Shown here in pieces: positions 9,136 to 17,577 of a DNA stretch of 64,000 nucleotides. A model generated the notes under the pieces. That model had not been told where the DNA came from, ran no database searches, and saw nothing but the letters and a program-made list of their open reading frames with translations. The stretch spans positions 1 through 64,000 of the forward strand of contig JAAZZQ010000085.1 in assembly GCA_014239155.1 (NCBI GenBank), read 5' to 3'. Every line of letters begins with the position of its first letter. Positions within the stretch are counted from its first letter, which is position 1. Made by a program: the position numbers and the translations under genes. This stretch comes from Lachnospiraceae bacterium. GTDB lineage: Bacteria > Bacillota > Clostridia > Lachnospirales > Lachnospiraceae.

Positions 9136-10269
9136 ATGCAATATGATTATTTGGTGGTAGGTGCAGGGCTTTTTGGCGCTGTGTTTGCCAGTGAGATGAC
9201 AAAATCTAAAAAGACGTGTCTTGTAATTGACAAAAGGCCACATATAGCCGGAAATATCTATACGGAGGAGGTTTGCGGAATTAACGTCCACAAGTATGGC
9301 GCACATATTTTTCACACATCGGACAAAAAAATCTGGGACTATGTGAATGGGTTTGCAGAATTTAACAATTATATGAATGCGCCGTTAGCAGTTTATCATG
9401 ACGAGTTGTACAACCTTCCTTTTAATATGAACACGTTTGCTAAGATGTGGAATGTTAGAACGCCCAAGGAGGCAGCAGAACAGATTCAAGCACAAATTGC
9501 AGACTTAAATATTACCAATCCTTCCAATCTGGAGGAGCAAGCATTGTCACTGGTTGGAAGAGATATCTATGAGAAGCTAGTGAAGGGCTATACAGAGAAA
9601 CAGTGGGGGCGTGATTGCAGTGCGCTGCCAGCATTTATTATAAAACGTCTTCCAGTTCGATTTACCTTTGACAACAATTATTTTAATGATCCCTATCAAG
9701 GTATTCCCAAGGGTGGGTATACGGCGATGGTGTCAAAGCTTTTGGATGGTGTTGAGGTGCGGGCAAACACAGCATTTGAGGATTTTGTACGCAAGAATGA
9801 AAATGACACGTATGTCACTTTTGATGGTCAGCACATTTTTCAAAAAGTGCTTTATACTGGTATGATAGACGCATTTTTTGATTATTGTGAGGGAACGCTA
9901 GAGTACCGTTCACTTGATTTTCAGACAGAGCTTCTTGAGGGTGAGGAGAACTATCAGGGAAATGCAGTGGTGAATTACACAGCAAGAGAAATACCCTACA
10001 CACGCATTATCGAGCATAAGCACTTTGAGTTTGGGACACAGCCAGACACAGTGATTACAAGAGAGTATCCCAAGGAGTGGAAGCGGGGCGACGAGCCGTA
10101 TTATCCAGTGAATGATGAGAGAAACGCAGTGTTATATCAGAAGTATGTGGCGCTTGCGTCAAGGGAAAAAAAGGTGCTTTTTGGCGGAAGACTGGGACAG
10201 TATCAGTATTATGATATGGATAAGGTTATTGCAGCGGCATTAAAGATGGCAGCAGAAGAAATGAAGTAG
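9136..10269 (+). CDS. glf: UDP-galactopyranose mutase
   Basis: A 377-residue FAD enzyme that interconverts UDP-galactopyranose and UDP-galactofuranose in the cytoplasm. The dinucleotide-binding motif VVGAGLFGAVFA opens the protein. The family signatures NIYTEE..GINVHKYGAHIFHT, LPFNMNTF, KGYTEKQWGRD and the C-terminal LFGGRLGQYQYYDMDKV are all present. Length is typical of the family. The ribosome binding site GGAGAAGGAGGAG precedes ATG. It is co-directional with the preceding glycosyltransferase and is probably in one operon supplying a Galf donor for a surface glycan or flagellin glycan. Confidence 0.95.
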   Translation: MQYDYLVVGAGLFGAVFASEMTKSKKTCLVIDKRPHIAGNIYTEEVCGINVHKYGAHIFHTSDKKIWDYVNGFAEFNNYMNAPLAVYHDELYNLPFNMNTFAKMWNVRTPKEAAEQIQAQIADLNITNPSNLEEQALSLVGRDIYEKLVKGYTEKQWGRDCSALPAFIIKRLPVRFTFDNNYFNDPYQGIPKGGYTAMVSKLLDGVEVRANTAFEDFVRKNENDTYVTFDGQHIFQKVLYTGMIDAFFDYCEGTLEYRSLDFQTELLEGEENYQGNAVVNYTAREIPYTRIIEHKHFEFGTQPDTVITREYPKEWKRGDEPYYPVNDERNAVLYQKYVALASREKKVLFGGRLGQYQYYDMDKVIAAALKMAAEEMK

Positions 10270-10311
10270 GAATTGAGTAGGGAAAGATTTCCTCTGCACG
10301 GGTCTGTGCAT

Positions 10312-10345
10312 AAAAAAGATGAGTGTTAATGCACTCATCTTTTTT
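10312..10345. terminator. Bidirectional terminator between glf and the FliD-like gene
   Basis: AAAAAAGATGAGTG, a TTAATG loop and CACTCATCTTTTTT form a perfect 14-bp stem with A/T runs on both sides. It serves the two convergent genes. Confidence 0.92.
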
Positions 10346-10348
10346 ATA

Positions 10349-11707
10349 TTACATATAGTTATTGTAAAGCATTCCTGTATATATACTGGTTACATACGGA
10401 TTTGGGTAGCTTGCATTGGGATTGGAATATGCGCAGATACGTCGGTCAATATATTCCATTGGGTCAAGCGAAATTGCATTGAGCTTTCGCAGAATCTGTG
10501 AACCAAAGCCTTTGATAGCAGTAGCGTCTGTGATATCATCGCTCTTTTGATAGTCAAGGGTGGCATCTTCATTGATGCGAATGCCGTATTTTTCAAGATT
10601 GTAGCTGTGCAAATCTAGAAACTTTTGCAAATCCTTTGAGAGTAGCTTTGTGAGTGGTGCATCCACAGAGTCGTTGATTACACCGTTCATAAAATGGTTG
10701 TAACCTTCCACAAAGGTCTCAATATTGTTGGCGAGGGACTCCGTATCTGGATAGAGTCCAATCGTGGCAGTGGCAGTCTTGCCAGCGTTTGTTGCTGCGG
10801 CATGTGCTGTGATTTGGTCGGACATAGTCATACCAGTGCCAGTGTACTCGGGATGCAGTGTTACATGATAAGCGCCGTGAACACTAAAAGTATTGGAGTA
10901 GGAAGATTCCTCATTGCCATTGATACTGTATATAGCGTTTGTTGCTTCCTTAATATTTTTGTTTAGTCCCAGATAGCTTACAATACCACTTTGATAGCTG
11001 GTGTTCTCATCTGTGATTGTAAAGTGGCGTTCCCCTTGAACTGGAAGCCCATAAGCATCGGAAGTGACTTCGAGTGCTGAGAGTCCACGTGCTTCGACAA
11101 CACGCGCTGAAACACCAATATCGGAGTTGTTGATTAGGCGGGCAAGTTTACGTTGTAGATCGCTGTTTGTCTCTCCCTCATGCACATTGAACTGAAGTTC
11201 GTAATGGAGTTTATTTGTTAGAAGGTCAAAAGAGTAGCTGTCAGGTTTTAGTCGGACAGGTTGGTCGGCCTTCATATATTTGCTGGTGTTGACCTGCGGT
11301 GAGGCGAAGTTCTCAACCTCCAATGTAAAGTCTGTGGGTACAAAATCCTCTGCGTCTTCAGGTTCATACTCTACCGTTGCGAGTGACTCATTGTCACTGT
11401 AGGCAGATTTCATTGAGAACAAATCGTCATCGTCACCGCTAAGTGAGTCGATTGTCTGCTTTAAGTCATTAGCACTTTCCTTTAGGTGAATTGCATACGC
11501 GATGGAGCGCGGTGAAGGATCCGTCAAATAGAGCGGAGCAAAGCGATTTTTCCACTGGATGGTGCGGTATACATTTTGCAGTTCACTTGCGTCATGTGTG
11601 GCGTGGCGTAGACTGCGTTTGCTTTTGCGATTGGAACGATTGTCGTTCTGGCTGCGGTATGTGGTCAAATATTGATCATAGATCTGCATTGTTGAAGAAA
11701 TTGACAT
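10349..11707 (-). CDS. Divergent FliD-like flagellar cap or hook-associated protein
   Basis: 452 residues from ATG 11707, which follows AAGGAGGATATCTGT; a longer upstream frame lacks such a site. No signal peptide is visible, as expected for an export-apparatus substrate. The middle and C-terminal sequence (LHYELQFNVHEGETNSDLQRKLARLIN, then NFVEGYN-like FVEGYNHFMNGV, a lysine/leucine-rich KLLSKDLQKFLDLH, and the terminal LYNNYM) resemble FliD/HAP2 proteins. N-terminal similarity is weak. Position beside flagellins supports a filament-associated role. It could be an accessory FliD paralogue rather than the main cap. Confidence 0.6.
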   Translation of the reverse strand: MSISSTMQIYDQYLTTYRSQNDNRSNRKSKRSLRHATHDASELQNVYRTIQWKNRFAPLYLTDPSPRSIAYAIHLKESANDLKQTIDSLSGDDDDLFSMKSAYSDNESLATVEYEPEDAEDFVPTDFTLEVENFASPQVNTSKYMKADQPVRLKPDSYSFDLLTNKLHYELQFNVHEGETNSDLQRKLARLINNSDIGVSARVVEARGLSALEVTSDAYGLPVQGERHFTITDENTSYQSGIVSYLGLNKNIKEATNAIYSINGNEESSYSNTFSVHGAYHVTLHPEYTGTGMTMSDQITAHAAATNAGKTATATIGLYPDTESLANNIETFVEGYNHFMNGVINDSVDAPLTKLLSKDLQKFLDLHSYNLEKYGIRINEDATLDYQKSDDITDATAIKGFGSQILRKLNAISLDPMEYIDRRICAYSNPNASYPNPYVTSIYTGMLYNNYM

Positions 11708-11818
11708 ACAGATATCCTCCTTCCTTGGATTATAGATTCTGAGTCTTATGTGAACTGCTTTTTGAACACAAAATTGAATATTAAATTCACAAAACTCCCC
11801 TTTTTTAGAGACATACAA

Positions 11819-12208
11819 GCCCTAAATTGTATGAAAATTCAGAAAAATATTATGTATATCTCTTTGTTATTTTTAACTTATCATGAATTGTATAAAAAAG
11901 CAAGGGGTTTACTTGGGAAAAGATGAAAAAATTTCATAATATGAAATTAAATTGCAGAAAAAAGAACAAATTGTATCTAAAACAAATACAATTTCGCATT
12001 GTGTTATTTTGTACGATAACAAAATGCTATTCTGCAATCTTTATTATTTTATCATATGTAAACACTGAATTTGGGGGAACTGTTTCATAATATAAATATA
12101 ACAGTTTGGACAAGCTGACCTATTCCCAGCAAAAATTTACTAGAAATCGCTTTTAAAAATAAGATTCACATAAAAATTCATACAAAATTGCCTGCGTAAA
12201 AATAAATG
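11819..12208. other. Intergenic region with a three-way-junction fold
   Basis: AT-rich DNA between the divergent FliD-like gene and rpmG. At 11951-12038, ATTGCAGAA pairs with TTCTGCAAT and encloses two hairpins. The first is AAATTGTAT (11968-11976) with ATACAATTT (11986-11994). The second is ATTTTGT with ACAAAAT. A T-rich stretch follows. It may be an untranslated RNA structure, a terminator, or a decayed repeat. No open frame with a ribosome binding site was seen. Confidence 0.4.
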
Positions 12209-12237
12209 TTGACGCTGTGTCTTCTGTGTGGTATAGT
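12209..12237 (+). promoter_or_regulatory. Promoter of rpmG-secE-nusG
   Basis: TTGACG at 12209-12214, a 17-bp spacer and TATAGT at 12232-12237. The leader to rpmG is about 125 bases. Confidence 0.75.
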
Positions 12238-12369
12238 GGAAAAGCAAGATGTCGATTCGGTCTTTTTTTTATGCAATAAAGTTGGTTGCTTTTATTGTTT
12301 GTTGGTCGGACAGGCGTCTGGCGGGATTAGAGCAGATAATTACATTGGAACGCTAGCGGAGGTGGAATT

Positions 12370-12519
12370 ATGCGTACAAAGATAACATTGGCATGTACAG
12401 AGTGCAAACAGCGCAACTACAATACGACGAAGGAGAAGAAGACTCATCCAGACAGAATGGAGACTAAGAAGTATTGTAGATTTTGCAGGACTCATACTCT
12501 GCACAAGGAAACCAAATAA
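12370..12519 (+). CDS. rpmG: 50S ribosomal protein L33
   Basis: 49 codons starting [17 protein letters not shown] and ending ..THTLHKETK. Two CxxC pairs (CTEC, CRFC) mark the zinc-binding form of L33. GGAGGTGG lies just before ATG. It is the first gene of the rpmG-secE-nusG unit, a common arrangement in Firmicutes. It is short enough to be missed by length-filtered gene finding. Confidence 0.97.
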   Translation: MRTKITLACTECKQRNYNTTKEKKTHPDRMETKKYCRFCRTHTLHKETK

Positions 12520-12546
12520 GCAATCGGATTCGTTAGGAGGGACACA

Positions 12547-12759
12547 ATGGCAGATTCAGCGAAGACAGAAGCAAAGAAGGACAGCTTCTGGAAGAGTGTG
12601 AAAACAGAATTTAAGAAGATCGCCTGGCCTGACCAGAAAGAAACTGTGAAACAGTCTGTGGCAGTTCTTTGTGTTTCGGTTGTTGTAGGACTTATCATTA
12701 CCTTTTTGGATACCCTTATCCAGTTCGGCATTAACTTCTTAACAAGTATCGGTGTATAA
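12547..12759 (+). CDS. secE: Preprotein translocase subunit SecE
   Basis: 70 residues, the short Gram-positive type. A charged N-terminus contains the conserved KTEFKKIAWPDQKETVKQS motif and is followed by one membrane-spanning helix (SVAVLCVSVVVGLIITFLDTL). It clamps SecY in the Sec translocon in the cytoplasmic membrane. TTAGGAGG precedes ATG. The gene lies between rpmG and nusG in the conserved order. Confidence 0.97.
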   Translation: MADSAKTEAKKDSFWKSVKTEFKKIAWPDQKETVKQSVAVLCVSVVVGLIITFLDTLIQFGINFLTSIGV

Positions 12760-12774
12760 AAGAGGATGATCATT

Positions 12775-13611
12775 ATGGAAGAGAAGAAAGAACATGTGGC
12801 TTCGGGAAAACCGGCAGCTAGGGCAGTAGCCAAGAAGATCATTACCCCCAACATGCAAGAGTGGCTTCCGGTATCGCCAAAGATGCCGGAGCGTGAGGAA
12901 GAACTTGATTTTGAGGAATCGGTTGACAAGGAACTTGATTTTGAGGAATCCGCTGAGGAGGAGCCTATTTCTGAAGAGCCAGTTGAGGAAGAACTTGATT
13001 CTGAGGAATCCGCTGAGGAGGAGCCTATCTCTGAGGAGTCTGTTGAGGAGGAGCCTCACAGTAGAGTGGCGTTGAGTGACAACAAGAGTGGTCTTGGCAT
13101 GGGCTGGTATGTGGTGCACACCTATTCTGGATATGAGAATAAAGTGAAGGCAAATATCGAAAAGGCAATTGAGAACAGACACCTTGAGAATGAGATTCTT
13201 GAGGTAAGGGTTCCATTGCAGGAAGTAATGGAACTCAAAAACGGCGTGGAGAAAGCATCGCAGAAAAAAATGTTTCCAGGGTATGTGCTGCTGCATATGG
13301 ATGCGGACAACAATGATGCATGGTATGTGGTTAGAAATACTAGGGGAGTGACTGGATTTGTGGGACCGGGAAGCAAGCCTGTGCCGCTCACAGAGGCGGA
13401 GCTGGAAGCGCTGAACTTTGGTGTTGATACCACGGTGGAGTTTTCTGAGGGAGATGTAATCAGTGTCACCGCAGGTGTATGGAAAGATACCGTTGGCACT
13501 GTCCAGAAGATTGATGCTGCAAGGCGGACAGTTACAATCAGTGTCGAAATGTTCGGTCGTGAGACGCCAGTTGAGATTAGTTTCTCAGACGTGAAAAAGA
13601 TGTGGGATTAA
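12775..13611 (+). CDS. nusG: Transcription termination/antitermination factor NusG with acidic N-terminal extension
   Basis: 278 residues from ATG 12775, nine bases after AGAGG; the ATG at 12766 overlaps that site. The NusG core begins at MGWYVVHTYSGYENKV (about residue 109). It has an NGN domain (KMFPGYVLLHMDADNNDAWYVVRNTRGVTGFVG) and a C-terminal KOW domain (FSEGDVISVTAGVWKDTVGTV). It binds RNA polymerase and links it to Rho or ribosomes. The oddity is about 108 extra N-terminal residues. They include roughly 55 made of Glu-rich near-repeats (LDFEES, EEEPISEE) encoded by tandemly similar DNA at 12900-13065. Usual NusG length is about 170-180. Confidence 0.95.
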   Translation: MEEKKEHVASGKPAARAVAKKIITPNMQEWLPVSPKMPEREEELDFEESVDKELDFEESAEEEPISEEPVEEELDSEESAEEEPISEESVEEEPHSRVALSDNKSGLGMGWYVVHTYSGYENKVKANIEKAIENRHLENEILEVRVPLQEVMELKNGVEKASQKKMFPGYVLLHMDADNNDAWYVVRNTRGVTGFVGPGSKPVPLTEAELEALNFGVDTTVEFSEGDVISVTAGVWKDTVGTVQKIDAARRTVTISVEMFGRETPVEISFSDVKKMWD

Positions 13612-13617
13612 TTTTTG

Positions 13618-13647
13618 TTGACAATCACACCAGGAAAGTGATAGTAT
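13618..13647 (+). promoter_or_regulatory. Promoter of rplK-rplA
   Basis: TTGACA at 13618-13623, an 18-bp spacer and TAGTAT at 13642-13647, immediately after the nusG stop. Confidence 0.7.
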
Positions 13648-13662
13648 AAGTGTTGGACGTTT

Positions 13663-13691
13663 GTCCGTGTGGGAGGGGTATCCGCCCGGAC
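13663..13691 (+). promoter_or_regulatory. Hairpin in the rplK-rplA leader, possible L1 control site
   Basis: GTCCG at 13663 pairs with CGGAC at 13687-13691, enclosing a G-rich strand. L1 autoregulates L11-L1 operons by binding leader RNA in other bacteria, and a structure in this leader would fit. The L1-binding motif itself was not proven here. Confidence 0.35.
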
Positions 13692-13770
13692 GACCACAAA
13701 ACAGCGTTTCGTTTCTATAAAAGTATTTTGGGAACGGGAGAGGCTGAGAATAAATTAGGAGGTGCCTGAA

Positions 13771-14196
13771 ATGGCAAAGAAAGTAGAAGGATATATTAAA
13801 TTACAGATTCCTGCCGCAAAAGCAACACCAGCTCCACCGGTTGGTCCTGCTCTTGGACAGCATGGCGTAAACATTGGAGAGTTCACAAAACAGTTTAACG
13901 CCAGAACAGCAGATCAGGAAGGAATGATTATTCCTGTTGTCATCACAGTATATGCAGACAGAAGCTTTAGCTTCATCACAAAGACTCCGCCTGCAGCAGT
14001 TTTATTAAAGAAAGCATGTAATATTAAGACTGCTTCAGCGACACCAAACAAGACAAAAGTTGCCACAATTTCTAAGGCAAAGATTCAAGAAATTGCGGAG
14101 TTAAAAATGCCTGACTTAAATGCGGCAAGCCTTGAGGCAGCAATGAGCATGATTGCAGGTACAGCAAGGTCTATGGGCATTAAAGTAGAAGATTAA
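13771..14196 (+). CDS. rplK: 50S ribosomal protein L11
   Basis: 141 residues beginning [34 protein letters not shown], the classical L11 N-terminus, and ending with the rRNA-binding domain ([17 protein letters not shown]). AGGAGG at 13757-13762 sets the start at ATG 13771 rather than the in-frame GTG nine bases upstream. L11 forms the stalk base with L10 and 23S rRNA. It is followed after 16 bp by rplA. Confidence 0.98.
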   Translation: MAKKVEGYIKLQIPAAKATPAPPVGPALGQHGVNIGEFTKQFNARTADQEGMIIPVVITVYADRSFSFITKTPPAAVLLKKACNIKTASATPNKTKVATISKAKIQEIAELKMPDLNAASLEAAMSMIAGTARSMGIKVED

Positions 14197-14212
14197 GCGG
14201 AGGTAAAGTGAG

Positions 14213-14902
14213 ATGAAGCATGGTAAGAAATATAATGAATCCGCGAAGTTGGTTGATCGCACAATGTACTATGAGATTGAGGACGCGGTTGCGCTGGCAA
14301 AGAAAACTGCTGGAGCTAAATTTGATGAGACAGTAGAGGTTCATATTAGAACAGGCTGTGACGGACGTCATGCAGACCAACAGATTCGTGGTGCTGTCGT
14401 ACTTCCAAATGGAACAGGTAAGACAGTGAGAGTTCTGGTTTTCGCAAAGGGCGACAAGGTGGCGGAAGCAGAGGCTGCCGGAGCGGATTATGTTGGCGGC
14501 GATGAGCTGATTCCAAAGATTCAGAATGATGGATGGCTTGATTTTGATGTTGTGGTTGCCACACCAGATATGATGGGCATTGTAGGTCGTCTTGGTAAGA
14601 TTTTAGGACCAAAAGGTTTGATGCCAAATCCAAAGGCAGGCACTGTCACAATGGATGTTACAAAGGCGATTAATGATATTAAGGCTGGTAAGATTGAGTA
14701 TAGACTTGACAAAACCAATATTATTCACTGCCCAATCGGAAAGGTTTCCTTTACGGAAGAGCAGTTGACACAGAATCTGAATACGCTCTTAGATGCGATT
14801 GTGAAAGCAAAACCGTCCACTCTGAAGGGGCAGTATCTGAGGAGCATCACACTGGCATCTACAATGGGACCAGGTGTAAAGGTAAGTGTTGCTAAGTTCT
14901 AA
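14213..14902 (+). CDS. rplA: 50S ribosomal protein L1
   Basis: 229 residues of normal length. Signatures include [34 protein letters not shown] (split by the family motif [17 protein letters not shown]) and the C-terminal [16 protein letters not shown]. It binds the 23S L1 stalk and usually represses its own operon. GCGGAGG lies upstream of ATG 14213. Confidence 0.98.
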   Translation: MKHGKKYNESAKLVDRTMYYEIEDAVALAKKTAGAKFDETVEVHIRTGCDGRHADQQIRGAVVLPNGTGKTVRVLVFAKGDKVAEAEAAGADYVGGDELIPKIQNDGWLDFDVVVATPDMMGIVGRLGKILGPKGLMPNPKAGTVTMDVTKAINDIKAGKIEYRLDKTNIIHCPIGKVSFTEEQLTQNLNTLLDAIVKAKPSTLKGQYLRSITLASTMGPGVKVSVAKF

Positions 14903-14923
14903 TCAAAGATATAGATGATTTGA

Positions 14924-14954
14924 GACCTCGTTTTGGATAAAAGCGGGGTCTTTT
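14924..14954 (+). terminator. Terminator after rplA
   Basis: GACCTCG and CGGGGTC form a 7-bp stem followed by TTTT, about 20 bp after the rplA stop. Confidence 0.8.
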
Positions 14955-14957
14955 GTG

Positions 14958-15120
14958 CACAGACCCGCGCAGAGGAAATATACCACTAACGGGTCGCGCG
15001 GCGAGTAGGGGAAAAGTTTTTCCTTACTCGATTATACACGGACACGCATAGCAAATTGTCAGCAAAGCTGACGAGTGTCCGGCGCGCAAGTAGATGGAAG
15101 CAAGCTTCCCTGCTTGATTA
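14958..15120 (+). repeat. Intergenic hairpin repeat (family B), long copy
   Basis: Begins CAGACCCGCGCAGAGGAAATA and carries CGCGGCGAGTAGGGGAAAAG, then TTTTTCCTTACTCGATT. A second half contains AATTGTCAGCAAAGCTGACG and AAGCAAGCTTCCCTGCTTGAT. It is homologous to copies at 18005, 25914 and 31771, each directly behind a terminator. No coding capacity. Confidence 0.7.
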
Positions 15121-15132
15121 TGAGGTGAGTAG

Positions 15133-16440
15133 TTGGCTGGTAAGAAGACTGGAAAAAGAAGACGCAGGAGGAGTAACCTCTGTGTGTTTATCATATCGTT
15201 GATGCTTGTTCTGACAGTGGGGGGAATTGGAATGATTGCATATTCCACTGCGGTACGCGGGGAAGAAGAACCACGGACTGTTGTGGATTTTGGCAGACTA
15301 GAACAGGCACCAAACGTCTCAGAATTATTAGAAGATACAGCGATAGAGAGTACGGGGGTTGAGTCGGAGTCATCACAGCAGATGTCGTCGGAGGAAGTGG
15401 ATACGTTGCTTGCAGAGAATGAGCGACTCTACAATGAAGCAATTTCCAAGGGGGAAAAGGCTTTTCTGGTGGAATGTGCGGACCGGGAACGTGTTACATT
15501 TGCGTTTGCGGGTGATATTCTGTTGGATGATGAGTATGCTATGATGTTTCGCTATCGGAGCCGGGGAAGTGATATCAATGATACGTTTTCGGCGCCGCTG
15601 CTTGAACGGATGCGCAGCGCAGATGTGTTTATGCTCAATAATGAATTTCCTTTTTCTACGCGGGGGACGCCGACAGAAGGAAAGACATTTACATTTCGGG
15701 CAAATCCTGCCAATATAGAAATGTATGCACAACTTGGAGTGGATCTTGTATCTCTTGCAAACAATCATGCCTATGATTTTGGCGAGGAGGCACTTTTGGA
15801 TACATTTGCTACACTTGAGGAGGCTGGAATACCCTATGTTGGTGCGGGGAGAAATATTGACGAGGCAAAAAAACCGGTCTACTTGATTGCGAATGGAATA
15901 AAGATTGCAGTCGTAAGTGCAACACAGATTGAGCGCAATGCAGTGCCAGATACTAAGGAGGCCACTATGACCAATGCTGGCGTACTGCGATGTATGGACC
16001 CAACGGCGCTTTTGGAAGTGATTGCACAGGCAAAGGCAAACAGCGATTTTGTTATTCTTTATATTCATTGGGGTACGGAAAGTCAGGAGACAACAGACTG
16101 GCTTCAGGATAAACAGGCACCGATTTATGCTGAGGCGGGTGTGGACTTGATTATTGGCGATCATCCGCATTGTCTGCAAAAGATTGACCGCATTTCTGGT
16201 GTTCCAGTAGTCTTTAGTCTGGGAAATTATTGGTTTAACTCCAAGACACAAAATACCTGTCTTGTCGAGGTTGCAATTACAAAGGAGGGCATGGAGTATC
16301 TCCAATTTGTCCCATGTTTGCAGGAGAACTGCCGCACAAGACAGCTTGAGGGTGCCGAGAAGGCTGAGGTGCTCAATTATATGCGTGGCTTGTCACCGAA
16401 TATTCAGATTGATTCTGAAGGGTATGTAGGTTTCAATTAA
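15133..16440 (+). CDS. CapA-type metallophosphatase-fold protein, membrane anchored
   Basis: 435 residues from TTG 15133, with GAGGTGAG just upstream. A very basic start (KKTGKRRRRR) precedes one hydrophobic helix (LCVFIISLMLVLTVGGIGMIAYS), so the protein is anchored with its bulk outside. The PGA_cap domain is clear: FAGDILLD, LNNEFPFS, SLANNHAYDFGEEALLDT, YIHWGTE, GVDLIIGDHPHCLQ and VFSLGNYWF. Members of this family relate to poly-gamma-glutamate or other cell-surface polymer handling, but many have no known substrate. The placement between rplA and rplJ is unusual. Flanking terminator, repeat and promoter suggest a separate unit. Confidence 0.88.
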   Translation: MAGKKTGKRRRRRSNLCVFIISLMLVLTVGGIGMIAYSTAVRGEEEPRTVVDFGRLEQAPNVSELLEDTAIESTGVESESSQQMSSEEVDTLLAENERLYNEAISKGEKAFLVECADRERVTFAFAGDILLDDEYAMMFRYRSRGSDINDTFSAPLLERMRSADVFMLNNEFPFSTRGTPTEGKTFTFRANPANIEMYAQLGVDLVSLANNHAYDFGEEALLDTFATLEEAGIPYVGAGRNIDEAKKPVYLIANGIKIAVVSATQIERNAVPDTKEATMTNAGVLRCMDPTALLEVIAQAKANSDFVILYIHWGTESQETTDWLQDKQAPIYAEAGVDLIIGDHPHCLQKIDRISGVPVVFSLGNYWFNSKTQNTCLVEVAITKEGMEYLQFVPCLQENCRTRQLEGAEKAEVLNYMRGLSPNIQIDSEGYVGFN

Positions 16441-16454
16441 TTATAGAAAAAAGC

Positions 16455-16484
16455 TTGACAGACAAATATAGCTTGTGTTATGGT
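16455..16484 (+). promoter_or_regulatory. Promoter of rplJ
   Basis: TTGACA at 16455-16460, an 18-bp spacer and TATGGT at 16479-16484, just upstream of the L10 leader. Confidence 0.7.
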
Positions 16485-16489
16485 AGTAA

Positions 16490-16640
16490 AGGTTATAAAA
16501 CCATGCCGAAGACAGTAGGTGCGAAACCACATTGTTAGGGTTTTGCGTAAGGATATCGCCTACCGAGGAGAAGAGTTTTTGTGATATGACTTTTTACCTC
16601 TCAGAGTGTGTCGCGGCATATTTTGGGAGGTTTTATATTG
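16490..16640 (+). ncRNA. Ribosomal protein L10 leader
   Basis: The RNA contains the family hallmarks: AACCATGCCGAAGACAGTAGG, a hairpin GCGAAACC/GGTTTTGC, then CGCCTACCGAGGAGAAGAG and a closing TGTCGCGGCAT that pairs with ATGCCGAAGACA. In Firmicutes this leader binds L10(L12)4 and represses rplJ-rplL. It is followed by about 130 bases of further leader before rplJ. Confidence 0.85.
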
Positions 16641-16641
16641 C

Positions 16642-16715
16642 ACAGATCCATACAGAGGCGCTAAGGCAGCGCATGGGTCGCGTGGTGAGTAAGGAAAAAT
16701 CTTATTCAAGTAGAA
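16642..16715 (+). repeat. Partial family B repeat within the rplJ leader
   Basis: GGTCGCGTGGTGAGTAAGGAAAAATCTTATTCAAGTAG matches the GTCGCGCGGCGAGTAGGG...CTACTCG core in shape, with mutations. GGCGCTAAGGCAGCGC lies before it. It sits between the L10 leader and the rplJ ribosome binding site. Confidence 0.45.
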
Positions 16716-16775
16716 AACTCCTGTCGGCAGGAAGAGGCGGTTTCCCGTCTCTAAAATCTAAAAGGAGGTAAGAAA

Positions 16776-17324
16776 ATGGCAAAGATTGAATTAAAACAGC
16801 CGATTGTTGAAGAGATTGCGGCTACAGTCAAGGATGCAGCTACCGTTGTGGTTGTTAAGTACAGCGGCATCACTGTTGCACAGGACACACAGTTGCGCAA
16901 GCAGCTTCGTGAGGCTGGTGTTACCTACAAGGTGTACAAAAACACTCTGATGACGCGTGCGTTTAAAGGTACCGCGTTTGAGGGGTTGACAGACAGCCTT
17001 GTTGGGACAAATGCTATCGCAACGAGTAAGGATGATGCGACAGCACCAGCGAGAATCTTGAAAAAGTTTTCTAAAGACTGTCCGGCAATTGAATTGAAGG
17101 CTGGTGTTGTGGAAGGTATTCTTTACGATGCAGAGGGAATGGCGGAAATCGCAAATATCCCTTCCAGAGACGAACTGATTTCCAAGTTCCTTGGAAGTAT
17201 TCAGTCTCCTATTACAAACTTCGCACGCGTGCTGAATCAGATTGCAGAAAAAGGGGGACCGGACGCTTGTGAACCGGCTCCAAAGACTGAGGATGCAGCA
17301 GTGGAGGAACCCGCAGCAGAGTAG
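16776..17324 (+). CDS. rplJ: 50S ribosomal protein L10
   Basis: 182 residues: MAKIELKQPIVEEIAATVKDAATVVVVKYSGITVAQDTQLRKQLREAGVTYKVYKNTL (family pattern KYSGITV..LRKQLREAG) and LVGTNAIATSKDDATAPARIL. It has an acidic C-terminal tail. AAAGGAGG precedes ATG. It is the stalk base that binds L7/L12 dimers and is under control of the L10 leader. rplL normally follows at once; here a repeat element intervenes. Confidence 0.97.
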   Translation: MAKIELKQPIVEEIAATVKDAATVVVVKYSGITVAQDTQLRKQLREAGVTYKVYKNTLMTRAFKGTAFEGLTDSLVGTNAIATSKDDATAPARILKKFSKDCPAIELKAGVVEGILYDAEGMAEIANIPSRDELISKFLGSIQSPITNFARVLNQIAEKGGPDACEPAPKTEDAAVEEPAAE

Positions 17325-17329
17325 TATTT

Positions 17330-17499
17330 GTTACAGTTCAGTCTAGGACTGTGCATTTACTGTAAATTATGGCTTTATAAGCCACGTAAAATTGCATAGT
17401 GGTAGAAATGCATCAAGTCACGGAACGTGGTTTTGACACCGAGGAGTGGTTTTGCATGGCTTGGTGCTTGTAACAGGAAGGCAAAGGTTGAACTGTTAC
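17330..17499 (+). mobile_element. MITE-like palindromic element, copy 3, between rplJ and rplL
   Basis: 170 bp, beginning GTTACAGTTCAGTC and ending GTTGAACTGTTAC. TAGTATTT stands immediately on both sides, an exact 8-bp target duplication. Compared with the other copies it has about 20 extra internal bases. It splits the normally tight rplJ-rplL pair, 5 bp after the rplJ stop. Confidence 0.82.
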
Positions 17500-17577
17500 T
17501 AGTATTTTATAGTAAATGACAAAAGTAGTTGCATTTACTATAGATAAAAAATAAGAATTTAATGGAGGAGAACAATA

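Noticed and set aside
12739-13296. 185-codon minus-strand frame over nusG
   Set aside because: The repetitive protein merely mirrors the NusG acidic repeats; antisense shadow.
15373-16305. 310-codon open frame opposite the capA-like gene
   Set aside because: Composition reflects the reverse complement of a conserved coding gene; no ribosome binding site and no recognisable family.
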